This document shows, one piece after another, positions 27,242-36,094 of a stretch of 64,000 bases of DNA; position 1 is the stretch's first letter, and each line of letters starts with the position of its first letter. Position numbers and translations under genes: made by a program. The notes under the pieces were generated by a model, which did no database searches, was not told where the DNA came from, and worked only from the letters and a program-made list of their open reading frames with translations. The DNA is from Lentisphaera profundi (GTDB taxonomy: Bacteria > Verrucomicrobiota > Lentisphaeria > Lentisphaerales > Lentisphaeraceae), in contig NZ_CP117812.1 in NCBI RefSeq assembly GCF_028728065.1, positions 992,001 through 1,056,000 on the forward strand, in the 5' to 3' direction.

Positions 27242-28120
27242 ATGAACTATCAATTTGATATAGTATCTAAAATTAAATCACTTGAAGAAGAACTTAAGAC
27301 TTCCGAGAAGAAAGTGGCCCAAGTGATTATGTCTGATCTGGAATGGGCGGGTAACGCTAGTATTCATGAGATCGCAAGCGCCGCAGGTGTGAGTGAAGCC
27401 TCTGTGACTCGTTTTTCACGAAGTGTTGGTTGCAAGAACGTTCCCGACCTTAAAAAGTCCTTAGTGAGTAGTTTTGCCATAGGCCAACGTTTTCTAGAAG
27501 GTCACATGGACCCTATTACAGAAGAAAGTGGGGCCATTGGTCAGGTAGTGAAAGGTATAATAGAGGCGCTCAATACTGTAAATACTCAAACATCTCAGAA
27601 AAAAATTGAGCAGGTGGCTCAGTTAATTCATTCGGTAGATAAAGTTGTTGTCTTTGGATCAGGTGGTGGAGCGACTGTGATAGCCGATGATGCAGTCAAT
27701 AGAATGTTCCGCTTTGGTGTGAACATTAGCTCATACAATGATTTCTTGATGCAGCGTATGGTCGCTTCAAGTCTAGATGAAAAATCTCTTGTGCTTGTTA
27801 TATCTACAACGGGACAAATTGCTGAAATTAATGACTGCGCCCAAATCGCTAAGCAATATGGAGCACAAGTGGTGGCCATAACTCGAGGTGACTCTCCTTT
27901 AGCGCAATTAGCAAATATTCACCTTCAAGTTCATATAGCCGAAGAAGAGGGCATTTACAAAGCCACTGCATCACGTTATGCCTTATTGGCAGTAGTGGAT
28001 GCTATCGCCTTAGAATTGGCTATTTTACGTAAGGATAGTGCCAAAGAATCTTTAAGGAGAATCAAGTATAACCTTGATACAGTTCGTGGAGGTGATCGAC
28101 GCTTCCCGGTGGGGGATTGA
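27242..28120 (+). CDS. RpiR-family transcriptional regulator (HTH plus SIS domain)
   Basis: 292 residues. Residues 1-78 are the HTH_6 domain (SEKKVAQVIM; IHEIASAAGVSEASVTRFSR). Residues ~120-260 form the sugar isomerase (SIS) domain that binds phosphosugars (VVVFGSGGGATVIADDA; VLVISTTGQIAEINDCAQIA). The natural ligand is likely a phosphorylated intermediate of the operon, such as a 2-keto-3-deoxy-6-phospho sugar acid. It is the first gene of the rightward operon; the next start follows its stop directly with no gap. AAGG precedes the ATG. The three TGTTA-N5-TAACA palindromes upstream are its probable operators. Confidence 0.93.
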   Translation: MNYQFDIVSKIKSLEEELKTSEKKVAQVIMSDLEWAGNASIHEIASAAGVSEASVTRFSRSVGCKNVPDLKKSLVSSFAIGQRFLEGHMDPITEESGAIGQVVKGIIEALNTVNTQTSQKKIEQVAQLIHSVDKVVVFGSGGGATVIADDAVNRMFRFGVNISSYNDFLMQRMVASSLDEKSLVLVISTTGQIAEINDCAQIAKQYGAQVVAITRGDSPLAQLANIHLQVHIAEEEGIYKATASRYALLAVVDAIALELAILRKDSAKESLRRIKYNLDTVRGGDRRFPVGD

Positions 28121-29575
28121 ATGGACAAAAAATACACTTATCTATTTAAAAATGCACTCATATTTAATGGCTCAGAGTCTCCTCCTTATAAGGCTGATGT
28201 AGCTATCAAACAAAATGTGATTTGTGCCATCGGAAACTTATCGGCAGTCGAGAGTGATGAAGTTTTTGATCTTGAGGGTAAAGCCTTAGCACCAGGTTTT
28301 ATTGATGTCCATACTCACGATGATAATGCCGTCTTGCAATCACCGGATTGTTTAGCGAAGATTAGCCAAGGAGTCAGTACAGTCATCGTAGGTAACTGCG
28401 GATTAAGTGTCGCACCTGTACGACTCAGTACAGAACCGCCTGATCCTTTAAATCTACTTGGAAATCAAAGCGATTTTATATTTAAAGATTTCAAATCTTA
28501 TGTCGCCGCTATTAATGAACGTAAACCAGCCGTTAATGTAGCAGCCTTAGTAGGACACACTTCTTTAAGAGTCAACCACATGGATGATTTATATAGGGAA
28601 GCCACGAGTGACGAACTTGTAGCAATGAAAGATGAGTTAGATGCTTGTATGCAAGAGGGTGCCATTGGTTTGAGTACTGGATTAGCTTATGCAACTGCAC
28701 GGGATTCGAGTACGGAAGAAATCATTGCATTGGCCAAAGTTTTGGCCAAAAATGATGGTATCTATGTCACTCATTTACGCAATGAATTTGATCAGGTGAT
28801 TGAGGCGATTGAAGAATCCTTTACTATTGCTGAGAGTGGCGATATCCCCCTCATTATTTCTCATCTCAAATGTGCTGGTCCCGATAATTGGGGGCGTAGT
28901 GATGAGCTGCTTAAATTTATAGAAAACTCATCCTATAGTCATCGCGTTCATATGGATTGTTATCCCTATGCGGCGGGTTCCAGTACTCTAGATTTGGGAC
29001 AAGTCGATGAAAGAGTCGAGATATTGATAACGTGGTCTGAAACACACCCAGAGAAATCGACTCAGTACCTTCACGAAATAGCTAAAGACTGGGGTTTAAG
29101 TCAATATGAAGCGGCAGAGAAACTAAAGCCTGCAGGAGCGGTTTATTTTTCTATTAGTGAAGAGGATATGAAGAAAATCATAAGTCATCCAAAGACCATG
29201 ATTGGTTCAGATGGTCTGCCGCATGATCCTCACCCGCATCCCCGTTTATGGGGGACTTTTCCACGGGTCATAGGACGTTTAGCACGTGAACAAAAACTTA
29301 TGTCCATGAGTACGGCCATTCATAAAATGACGGCTTTGTCAGCAAAAAACTACAAGCTTGAGGGACGTGGACAAATCGCTATTGGATCTTTTGCAGACCT
29401 CGTCGTTTTTGATCCGGAGAGAGTTGCGGACACCGCAACATTCGATAAACCGATCAGTATGGCTAGCGGCATTGAACAAGTCTATGTCAATGGCGTCCTC
29501 AGTTTTGAAAAAGGCAGGTCCACAAATCAACGTGCAGGTATTTACGTGGGTGCTAAACAAAAATCTAATATTTAA
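28121..29575 (+). CDS. D-aminoacylase-like amidohydrolase (candidate N-acetyl-hexosaminate deacetylase)
   Basis: 484 residues, cytoplasmic. Metal ligands of the N-acyl-D-amino-acid deacylase subgroup are visible: HTH at residues 64-66 (FIDVHTHDD), the bridging Cys93 in VGNCGLSVAP, VTHLRNE and IISHLKCAG near residues 223 and 249, and MIGSDGLPHDPHPHPR with the catalytic Asp near 366. Classical members hydrolyse N-acetyl-D-amino acids. N-acetyl-D-hexosaminates have the same D-amino-acid head group, and the neighbours (deaminase, RidA, KDGal kinase and aldolase) make them the better guess. Start codon directly follows the regulator stop (TGA ATG). Confidence 0.88.
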   Translation: MDKKYTYLFKNALIFNGSESPPYKADVAIKQNVICAIGNLSAVESDEVFDLEGKALAPGFIDVHTHDDNAVLQSPDCLAKISQGVSTVIVGNCGLSVAPVRLSTEPPDPLNLLGNQSDFIFKDFKSYVAAINERKPAVNVAALVGHTSLRVNHMDDLYREATSDELVAMKDELDACMQEGAIGLSTGLAYATARDSSTEEIIALAKVLAKNDGIYVTHLRNEFDQVIEAIEESFTIAESGDIPLIISHLKCAGPDNWGRSDELLKFIENSSYSHRVHMDCYPYAAGSSTLDLGQVDERVEILITWSETHPEKSTQYLHEIAKDWGLSQYEAAEKLKPAGAVYFSISEEDMKKIISHPKTMIGSDGLPHDPHPHPRLWGTFPRVIGRLAREQKLMSMSTAIHKMTALSAKNYKLEGRGQIAIGSFADLVVFDPERVADTATFDKPISMASGIEQVYVNGVLSFEKGRSTNQRAGIYVGAKQKSNI

Positions 29576-29610
29576 AATCTGAAATCTCAACCAAATAAAA
29601 GGAAAATATT

Positions 29611-30003
29611 ATGAGCGCAATTAAACGCTACGGAACAAAAAAAGATGGTGCAGGGGGACAAAGTCTTCCCTTCGCAAGAGCAGTACAAGCCGATGGATGG
29701 TTACATGTTTCAGGTCAAGTGGCCATGGAAAATGGTGAAATCGTAGGTGGCAATATTGTTCAACAATCCCACAAAACGATTGAAAACCTCTTAGCCATTA
29801 TTCATGAAGCAGGCTATACCAAGGACGATATCGTACGCTGTGGTGTGTGGTTAGATGATCCTCGTGATTTTTGGAGTTTTAATGGTGTTTATGCCGAGTA
29901 TTTCGGTGGCGAACATGCACCTGCTCGTGCCTGTGTACAAGCGACAATGATGGTGGATTGCAAAGTCGAGATTGACGCTATCTGCTATAAAAAGCCGGAA
30001 TAA
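29611..30003 (+). CDS. RidA-family enamine/imine deaminase
   Basis: 130 residues, the usual RidA size. The family signature PARACVQATMMVDCKVEIDA holds the catalytic Arg and the Glu near the C-terminus. RidA hydrolyses reactive 2-aminoacrylate-like enamines and imines released by PLP dehydratases, which protects PLP enzymes and speeds keto-acid release. Here the partner is probably the DSD1-fold enzyme transcribed in the opposite direction. AAAGGAAAA precedes the ATG, and the transporter gene starts five bases after its stop. Confidence 0.93.
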   Translation: MSAIKRYGTKKDGAGGQSLPFARAVQADGWLHVSGQVAMENGEIVGGNIVQQSHKTIENLLAIIHEAGYTKDDIVRCGVWLDDPRDFWSFNGVYAEYFGGEHAPARACVQATMMVDCKVEIDAICYKKPE

Positions 30004-30008
30004 TTATT

Positions 30009-31484
30009 ATGACGCCGACCCTATTTCTTACAGTCTTTGCTCTCTACGTCATTGGCATGATCGTTTTGAGTATTTGGATATCTCGCAAGCAGACTTCTGG
30101 TGAAGATTTTCTCTTGGGAAATCGAAGTGTTCCACTCTTTCTAATTTTAGGAACAACTGTAGCAACTATGGTCGGCACAGGCTCCAGTATGGGAGCCGTT
30201 GGTTTCGGCTATTCCAATGGATGGGCCGGAGCTTTATATGGTATTGGAGGTGCCTTGGGGATTTTGCTTTTAGCAAAGCTTTTTAGCGGTGTTCGCAAAT
30301 ATAATTTCATGACTTTTTCCGAGGAAATGTCATTTTACTATGGAGCAGATAAAAGGATCAAAGGGATTATTGCAATCTTGATCCTTATTGCCTCTATAGG
30401 TTGGTTAGGGGCACACATTCTTGGTGGAGGTATGTACTTAGCTTGGATTGCGGGTATCGACTTACTTTGGGCCAAAATCATCATTGCTTTAGCTTTTGGC
30501 ATCTATGTAATCATTGGTGGTTATATGGCAGTGGTATGGACTGATACGATACAAGCATTCATCTTGTTCTTTGGTTTTATCCTAATGGCAGTTATGGCAG
30601 TGGATAAAATTGGTGGGATAGGGGAATTTAATCAAGCATTAGGACCTAATCAGTTTGCCTTCCTTGAAGCAGGAAGTTTACTGCCTTCGATTTCACTTTC
30701 ATTTGTTATCCTAGTGGGGGTGATGGCGACTCCGTCCTATCGCCAAAGAATTTATTCGGCGGATAATATTGCCACGGTAAAAAAGAGTTTTTACATCAGT
30801 GGAACACTCTATCTGTTTTTCTCTTTTATCCCTGCAATTATTGGCATTAGTGCACAAATCATTAATCCTGAATTAAAAAATACAAATTTTGCCTTTCCTT
30901 ATTTAGCCGTAGAAGTCCTGCCCGTTTGGATTGGTCTCATCGTATTAATTGCAGGGCTGAGTGCAACCATGTCATCGGCAAGTTCCGATGCTATTGCGGG
31001 TGTCTCAATTCTTTTGCGTGATGTCTATATTCTTGTCTTTGGCCGCATGCCAGAAAAAGATAAGATGGTGAAGTTATCCCGTTGGGGTTTAATGGGCATT
31101 ACTGGTCTTGCTCTGCTATTTACCATGTACTCTGAAGATATCATTTCGTATATCAAAAATATGATCTCAGTTGTCATGAGCGGAATGTTTGTTTGTTCAC
31201 TTCTGGGGCGTTTCTGGAAACGTGCCACCTGGCAGGGTGGATTAGCTTCATTACTGGGAGGAGCCCTATGTGCAAGTTTGTTCATGACTCAAAAAGGATG
31301 GATGGATTTTTGGGGAAACTCCTCAATCCCGTCTGTTTTAAGCGCTTTAGTTTTTGGTGTAGTGGTAAGTTTACTCACACCCAAAAATAAGATTACGGAT
31401 CAAGAAGCATTAGACTTACTCGCCAAAGAACGAGAAGAAATGGAATTGCATGAAGAAAAAATTCTTGATGCGGAGTCAGTATAA
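30009..31484 (+). CDS. Sodium:solute symporter (SSS family)
   Basis: 491 residues with about 13 hydrophobic helices. The SSS fold is seen in GNRSVPLFLILGTTVATMVG (sodium-site helix 1), YNFMTFSEEMSFYYG and AGLSATMSSASSDAIAGVSI (sodium-site helix 8 Ser-rich). It would import the operon substrate (an aldonate or N-acetyl-aldonate) with Na+, in keeping with a marine cell. The C-terminal tail is charged (LLAKEREEMELHEEK). It is followed with no gap by the kinase gene. Substrate not determined by sequence. Confidence 0.93.
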   Translation: MTPTLFLTVFALYVIGMIVLSIWISRKQTSGEDFLLGNRSVPLFLILGTTVATMVGTGSSMGAVGFGYSNGWAGALYGIGGALGILLLAKLFSGVRKYNFMTFSEEMSFYYGADKRIKGIIAILILIASIGWLGAHILGGGMYLAWIAGIDLLWAKIIIALAFGIYVIIGGYMAVVWTDTIQAFILFFGFILMAVMAVDKIGGIGEFNQALGPNQFAFLEAGSLLPSISLSFVILVGVMATPSYRQRIYSADNIATVKKSFYISGTLYLFFSFIPAIIGISAQIINPELKNTNFAFPYLAVEVLPVWIGLIVLIAGLSATMSSASSDAIAGVSILLRDVYILVFGRMPEKDKMVKLSRWGLMGITGLALLFTMYSEDIISYIKNMISVVMSGMFVCSLLGRFWKRATWQGGLASLLGGALCASLFMTQKGWMDFWGNSSIPSVLSALVFGVVVSLLTPKNKITDQEALDLLAKEREEMELHEEKILDAESV

Positions 31485-32363
31485 ATGCAAAAACTTTTTT
31501 GTGATTGGGGAACTTCTAATCTACGGGCTTACCTCATTGAAAATGGTGAAGTTCTGAGACAATATAATTCTGATCTAGGAATTTTAAAAGCCTCGAAAAT
31601 CGGCTTCGAAAAAGTTATAGCTTCAGTTTGCCAGGAATTGGATTGTACAGGGATCAAGGAAATCTACCTCAGTGGCATGATTGGCTCGAAAAATGGCTGG
31701 CAAGAAGCTTCTTACCTAGAGACGCCCTTAAGTACTAATGCGATGAAAACTAATTTTATTCACCCATCAAATTGTTCTCATATCAAAATATTTGGTGGCG
31801 TCAAGCACCTTGATCAATCAAGGGATTACGATGTCATGAGAGGTGAAGAAGTTCAGGTTTTTGGTGTTTTAGTTCAAGCTCCCAAGGCCTCCTTGATTTG
31901 CCTTCCAGGAAGCCATTCAAAATGGGTTCATGTAGATGCCGGTCAAATTAAAAGCTTTTCCACTTGGATGACGGGTGAGCTCTTTAAGTGTTTGAGTCAA
32001 AATACGATCTTTGCGAAGCAAATTGATTCTGAGAATTTTGATAAAGAATCTTTTGTTCAAGGAGTCGAATATGCTCGTGAACATCACGAGCTCGGTACGA
32101 GCCTGTTTAAACTGCGAACGCAATACCTTTTTGAACGATTGGATCAAAGTAATTTTCATTCTTACCTATCGGGTTTTTTGATTGCGAGTGAAATCCGTGA
32201 AGCCGCGGGAAATGTTAAAGAAGTTTATTTATGTAGCTCAGATGAATTGATGAATTTGTATGAGATTGCACTAGATATTTTTGGAATAGCAACAAAAAAG
32301 TTTTCGGTATCCGAATCTACTATTTTAGGAATTAAAGCTATTTGCGGAGAGAGCTATGAATAA
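31485..32363 (+). CDS. dgoK: 2-dehydro-3-deoxygalactonokinase
   Basis: 292 residues, family length. FCDWGTSNLRAYLI is the N-terminal DgoK phosphate loop; YLSGMIGSKNGW, MRGEEVQVFG, LICLPGSHSKWVHVD and STWMTGELFKCL are conserved DgoK segments. It phosphorylates 2-keto-3-deoxy-D-galactonate to the 6-phosphate with ATP in the cytoplasm. No galactonate dehydratase (DgoD) is nearby, so the keto-deoxy acid must come from another route, here probably the PLP dehydratase. The start abuts the symporter stop and the end overlaps the aldolase gene by eight bases. Confidence 0.93.
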   Translation: MQKLFCDWGTSNLRAYLIENGEVLRQYNSDLGILKASKIGFEKVIASVCQELDCTGIKEIYLSGMIGSKNGWQEASYLETPLSTNAMKTNFIHPSNCSHIKIFGGVKHLDQSRDYDVMRGEEVQVFGVLVQAPKASLICLPGSHSKWVHVDAGQIKSFSTWMTGELFKCLSQNTIFAKQIDSENFDKESFVQGVEYAREHHELGTSLFKLRTQYLFERLDQSNFHSYLSGFLIASEIREAAGNVKEVYLCSSDELMNLYEIALDIFGIATKKFSVSESTILGIKAICGESYE

Positions 32364-32967
32364 AGATTATTTGAAACAAGTCCCCCTAATTGCTATCATT
32401 AGAGGGGTGAAACCAAGCGAAGTACTAGCTGTGACCCAAGCCATCTATGATGGTGGTATTCGCTGTGTCGAAGTGCCTTTGAATTCTCCTCGTGCCTACG
32501 AAAGTATAAAACTTATCGCTGATAAATTCGGAGATAAAATGCTTTTGGGGGCAGGAACCGTACTCAGCATTGATCAGGTTCAGAAAGTTAAAGAAGCTGG
32601 CGGAGAAATAATTGTCTCTCCTAATGTTAACTCTAAAGTCATTAAAGAAACAAAGAAATTAGCTATGCTTTCCTATCCAGGTATCATGACAATGAGTGAA
32701 GCATTTATGGCTTTAGAAGCAGGAGCTGATGCCCTTAAGTTATTTCCCGCGGATTCAGTAGGAAAAAGTTTTATCAAAGCGTCTAAGGCCGTTTTGCCGA
32801 AAGGTACCGAGATCTACGCTGTAGGTGGAGTGGACCTGAGTAATGTTAAAGATTGGACTGAAGCAGGTGCCGATGGCTTTGGTTTGGGTGGTAGCCTGTA
32901 TAAGCCAGGAAAAGATTTATCTCAATTAGCGCAAGATGCCCAAAGCTTCTGTCTCTTAGTAAAATAA
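32356..32967 (+). CDS. dgoA: 2-dehydro-3-deoxy-6-phosphogalactonate aldolase
   Basis: 203 residues. It is closer to DgoA than to Eda: VEVPLNSPRAYESI carries Glu39 and the LNSP segment seen in DgoA, GAGTVL precedes the barrel core, ALKLFPADSVG holds the Schiff-base Lys128, and IYAVGGV closes the site. It splits 2-keto-3-deoxy-6-phosphogalactonate into pyruvate and glyceraldehyde-3-phosphate. It overlaps dgoK by eight bases. A decayed copy of its 3' end lies at 34060, beyond the leucine-rich-repeat gene, next to the real terminator. Confidence 0.92.
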   Translation: MNKDYLKQVPLIAIIRGVKPSEVLAVTQAIYDGGIRCVEVPLNSPRAYESIKLIADKFGDKMLLGAGTVLSIDQVQKVKEAGGEIIVSPNVNSKVIKETKKLAMLSYPGIMTMSEAFMALEAGADALKLFPADSVGKSFIKASKAVLPKGTEIYAVGGVDLSNVKDWTEAGADGFGLGGSLYKPGKDLSQLAQDAQSFCLLVK

Positions 32968-33098
32968 AACACGATTAAGCATAAAACAGGGCATAGCCCC
33001 CTAGTCGCATGGTTACGGATTGGCAAATCCTTACAGGGAGAGCTCGAGAGGGACAGCGTCCATCTCGTACGGGTCGTATTATACCCATTATGATGGGT
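32968..33098. other. Hairpin-rich spacer between the aldolase and the LRR gene
   Basis: Several small stems: GGGCATAGCCCC, GGATTGGCAAATCC, GGAGAGCTC and ACCCAT-TATG-ATGGGT (33083-33098). No gene and no clear poly-T terminator is seen. It is one breakpoint flank of the LRR insertion inferred from the duplicated aldolase end. Confidence 0.45.
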
Positions 33099-33132
33099 GA
33101 TTTTAAACAAAAATCTAATAGAGAATTCAATC

Positions 33133-34032
33133 ATGCTTAAAATGATATTAGCAATCTTGTGTATATTAACACTCACGCTAAATGCATCTCAGGAAAAACT
33201 CGAATCCCTCGGAGTTCGCTTTCAAAATCAAACTGTTATTTTTGATGAAAAGTGGAAGGGTAATTCAGAGGATCTCAAGCTTCTAGAGGATTTAAATACA
33301 ATGAAAGATCTCTGTTTTTCAGGTGCTAAAATTAGAGATGAAGACGTATTGAATCTAGAAAGTATCAGCTGGATTGAAACTCTTGTACTAAGGAAATTAA
33401 CAATTTCAGACCTTGCACTTAGTAATATTCCCTCAATGAAAAAACTAAAACAACTCAGCATTGCGTCTTGCACTCAAATCCAAGGTCTTGGCATTGTTGA
33501 GCTAGCTAAATCGAATACTATTACGCAACTACATCTGCCACACATGCACCTCGATGATAAGGATGTAGCTCCTTTAGAAAAAATGACACAACTTGAGTAT
33601 CTTTCGCTCCATTCGAACGATATCACCACTGCATCCATTCAGTATTTACGCACCCTGAAAAAGCTAAAGTGGCTATATTTGAAAGGAGTGAAAATTGCTC
33701 CCGAGGACTGTCAATATATAGCCGGTCTTAGTAGCCTAAAAGAATTAAGTTTAACCTTTACGAGATTAGATGAGAGGCACCTTAACATCCTCAGTGTATT
33801 GCCAGATCTGAAAAGCCTTCGTATTCGGAATTCAAATATCACTGACAAGGACCTGTACCCCATCGCTAACTTTAAAGCACTTAGGTATTTGCAACTTAGG
33901 GGTAAAGGGCAAAAGTATACGGTCACTGAAACAGGTTTATCTTGGCTAGCTCAAAACTGCCCACACATTGAATTTTTTGAGAAAGATACAAGTGACCCTG
34001 AACTTAGCTCGCCACTAAAGAAGATTAAATAA
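33133..34032 (+). CDS. Secreted leucine-rich-repeat protein
   Basis: 299 residues from the ATG at 33133. That start yields a clean signal peptide (MLKMILAILCILTLTLNA). A GTG at 33097 would add 12 residues and overlap a hairpin, so it is less likely. About eight degenerate LRR units of 22-25 residues follow (LEYLSLHSNDITTASIQYL; LRTLKKLKWLYLKGVKI; LSSLKELSLTFTRLD; LPDLKSLRIRNSNITD), of the cysteine-poor bacterial type. It probably binds a protein or glycan partner outside the cytoplasm. It is inserted between dgoA and dgoA's ancestral terminator and shares no clear function with the operon. Confidence 0.83.
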   Translation: MLKMILAILCILTLTLNASQEKLESLGVRFQNQTVIFDEKWKGNSEDLKLLEDLNTMKDLCFSGAKIRDEDVLNLESISWIETLVLRKLTISDLALSNIPSMKKLKQLSIASCTQIQGLGIVELAKSNTITQLHLPHMHLDDKDVAPLEKMTQLEYLSLHSNDITTASIQYLRTLKKLKWLYLKGVKIAPEDCQYIAGLSSLKELSLTFTRLDERHLNILSVLPDLKSLRIRNSNITDKDLYPIANFKALRYLQLRGKGQKYTVTETGLSWLAQNCPHIEFFEKDTSDPELSSPLKKIK

Positions 34033-34059
34033 AACACCTAAATGCATACTGGTGGCAAA

Positions 34060-34132
34060 CAGATGCCTTTAAGCTATTCCCTGCGGATACAGTAGGGCAA
34101 ATTTCATGAAAACTGCTGTCTCTTAGTAAAAT
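34060..34132 (+). pseudogene. Decayed duplicate of the dgoA 3' end
   Basis: Translation gives DAFKLFPADTVGQIS and a stop, against DALKLFPADSVGKSF in dgoA. After an internal deletion of about 150 bases, CTGTCTCTTAGTAAAATAAA matches the last codons and stop of dgoA exactly. The remnant runs into the terminator at 34133. This shows that the terminator once directly followed dgoA and that the LRR gene was placed between two copies of the aldolase tail. Confidence 0.85.
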
Positions 34133-34157
34133 AAAAAAGCCCGTTGAACCGGGCTTT
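34133..34157 (+). terminator. Rho-independent terminator of the dgo operon
   Basis: AAAGCCCG-TTGAAC-CGGGCTTT with A-rich left and T-ending right flank. It lies just after the decayed aldolase tail and the LRR gene. It may also serve the convergent sulfatase gene at 34198. Confidence 0.88.
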
Positions 34158-34197
34158 AATTGTAGAACTATGTAGAGACTTTTAAGCGTCCTATTTA

Positions 34198-35766
34198 TTA
34201 TTTTCCGTATACCCAAGGAGCAGTGAAGGTAGATTCGGGAACTTTAAATTCCTGACGTTGTTGCTTAAGTTGAGATAATAGCTTCTTTTTGATTTCAGCA
34301 TACTCAGGATTATTGGCGACACTGTTAACTTCGTTTGGATCATTCTTTAAATCGTAGAGTTCAAATTCATTATTGGTATAGAAATTAATGAGCTTGTAGC
34401 GCTCTGTACGAATACCTTCGTGGCGAGGTACATTATGAGCACCATGATGGTAATAATGATAGTAGATGGCCTCACGTATTTCTTCTTTATCACCAGAGAA
34501 GATAGGGATAAGTGATTTTCCTTGGAAGACACTAGGCACTGTTGCACCAGCAGCTTCAATAAAAGTTGGTGCGTAATCAATATTTTGAATCATGGCTTGT
34601 GGTTTACTCCCAGCTTTGATTTTGCCAGGCCAGCGAATGATGAAAGGCATTTTTAAAGCTTCTTCATACATCCAGCGTTTTTCAGCCCAGCCGTGCTCAC
34701 CAATAAAGTAACTTTGGTCAGAGCTATAAATCACAATGGTATCTTCTTCTAAACCACTTTCCTCAAGCCACTCGAGTAAACGACCCACGTTATCATCAAT
34801 GGCTTGTACACAACGCAGGTAATTCTTGATGAAAAACTGATACTTAAGTTTACGAGATTGTACAGGATCATCAAAGGCACCGGATTTTTTGAGTTCGTAA
34901 TATTCACGATTTTGATCGTCCATCGCATCGAGCAAAGCTTTGCGTTGTGCAGGGTTCATACGATCTAAGTGCTTTGCTTGTTTTTTATTGACTTTTTCAT
35001 CAACATTCTTTGGGGGAAAATAAGCGAGTACTTCTTCGTTTTGACCATTGATCTCCATCCAAGCATTAGATGCGCCCTCAAGACGGTTCTTGTAGTTATC
35101 GTTAAGTGTTGCGGGTTCCGCAATGTCTTCGGTATACATTTTCATATAACGGGGATGAGGGATGCGGGGTACATGAGGAGATTTAAATTGAACCATCATC
35201 AAAAAAGGTTTCTTTTTATCGCGTTGATTGAGCCATTTGATGGATTCATCTGCCACTACGTCAGTGCAATAACCGGTGATTTGTTCCTTTCCTTTATCGA
35301 TAGACATAAATTCGGGGTTGTAGTAATCGCCTTGACCGCCAGAACCGACAAGAACTTTCCAGTAATCAAATTCATTAGTGGGGTTGGGGTGCATGTGCCA
35401 TTTACCGATGAGAGCTGTTTGGTAACCCGCTTTTTTGAGTTCACGTGGAAATACAGTCTGATTACCATTCCAATGAGCACCATTATAAGTAACACCATTT
35501 ATGTGACTATGAGTTCCTGTAAGGATAGAGGCACGACTTGGTTGACATATGGAGTTGGCGCAGAAGCTTTTTTCAAAGACGGCACCTTCATCGGCAATGC
35601 GGTCAATATTGGGCGTCTTGTTAATTTTAGACCCATAAGCACCAATGGCATTAGTTGAATGATCATCGGAAAAGATAAACAAGATATTGGGCTGTTTTTG
35701 TTTAGCTGAAACACCCAAACAAATTAGCATAAAAAGACAAATGACTTGACGATACAAAGATGACAT
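34198..35766 (-). CDS. Sulfatase (type I FGly)
   Basis: 522 residues from the ATG at 35766, chosen because GGAG lies seven bases upstream within an earlier in-frame ATG. A signal peptide (about 1-21) precedes ILFIFSDDHSTNAIGAYGSK. The formylglycine site is ICQPSRASILTGTHSHINGV; GKWHMHP and YSSDQSYFIGEHG are further family motifs. The IFSDDH start and SHING segment are shared with the sulfatase at 63121, so the two belong to one subfamily. Related enzymes act on GlcNAc-6-sulfate, iduronate-sulfate or similar sites; the target is not known here. No lyase or hydrolase is adjacent. Confidence 0.95.
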   Translation of the reverse strand: MSSLYRQVICLFMLICLGVSAKQKQPNILFIFSDDHSTNAIGAYGSKINKTPNIDRIADEGAVFEKSFCANSICQPSRASILTGTHSHINGVTYNGAHWNGNQTVFPRELKKAGYQTALIGKWHMHPNPTNEFDYWKVLVGSGGQGDYYNPEFMSIDKGKEQITGYCTDVVADESIKWLNQRDKKKPFLMMVQFKSPHVPRIPHPRYMKMYTEDIAEPATLNDNYKNRLEGASNAWMEINGQNEEVLAYFPPKNVDEKVNKKQAKHLDRMNPAQRKALLDAMDDQNREYYELKKSGAFDDPVQSRKLKYQFFIKNYLRCVQAIDDNVGRLLEWLEESGLEEDTIVIYSSDQSYFIGEHGWAEKRWMYEEALKMPFIIRWPGKIKAGSKPQAMIQNIDYAPTFIEAAGATVPSVFQGKSLIPIFSGDKEEIREAIYYHYYHHGAHNVPRHEGIRTERYKLINFYTNNEFELYDLKNDPNEVNSVANNPEYAEIKKKLLSQLKQQRQEFKVPESTFTAPWVYGK

Positions 35767-36094
35767 AAATAACTCCATTTTGTTATATTTAATAGTACTA
35801 CGCTCAGTAAGTAAAGCTTATGACAAGAGACGTATATTTATGAATGTTTTGTTGATACATATTTTTCTAATAAATGAATAAGTCGATTGCATGGAGAATT
35901 TCTTATTAGAGATAATCACCGTTTTCGTAAGTGTTTTTTGAATGAAAGGTACATTTACGGATACCCTAATAAGTATATTTGACTTGGCTACTCTATATAA
36001 TCACTTAGCTAGCAATAGATTGAGTGATGAAGGGTGCTTTAGAGTTCCATACATGCTGTATGTTCAGATATATAAATAACTTTAGGATAGAATC
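35767..36094. other. 328-base intergenic region, divergent promoters only
   Basis: AT-rich sequence between the leftward sulfatase and the rightward NnrS gene. It should hold both promoters. I see no gene, no strong inverted repeat and no repeat element in it. Confidence 0.6.

Noticed and set aside
29560-29576. Shared AAACAAAAATCTAATA at 29560 and 33104
   Set aside because: Short AT-rich match; could be chance and has no other support as a recombination scar.
27242-32967. Simple N-acyl-D-amino acid or galactonate catabolism as the full explanation
   Set aside because: No galactonate dehydratase is present and an N-acyl-D-amino acid route does not need DgoK/DgoA. It stays possible for single genes but does not explain the whole set.
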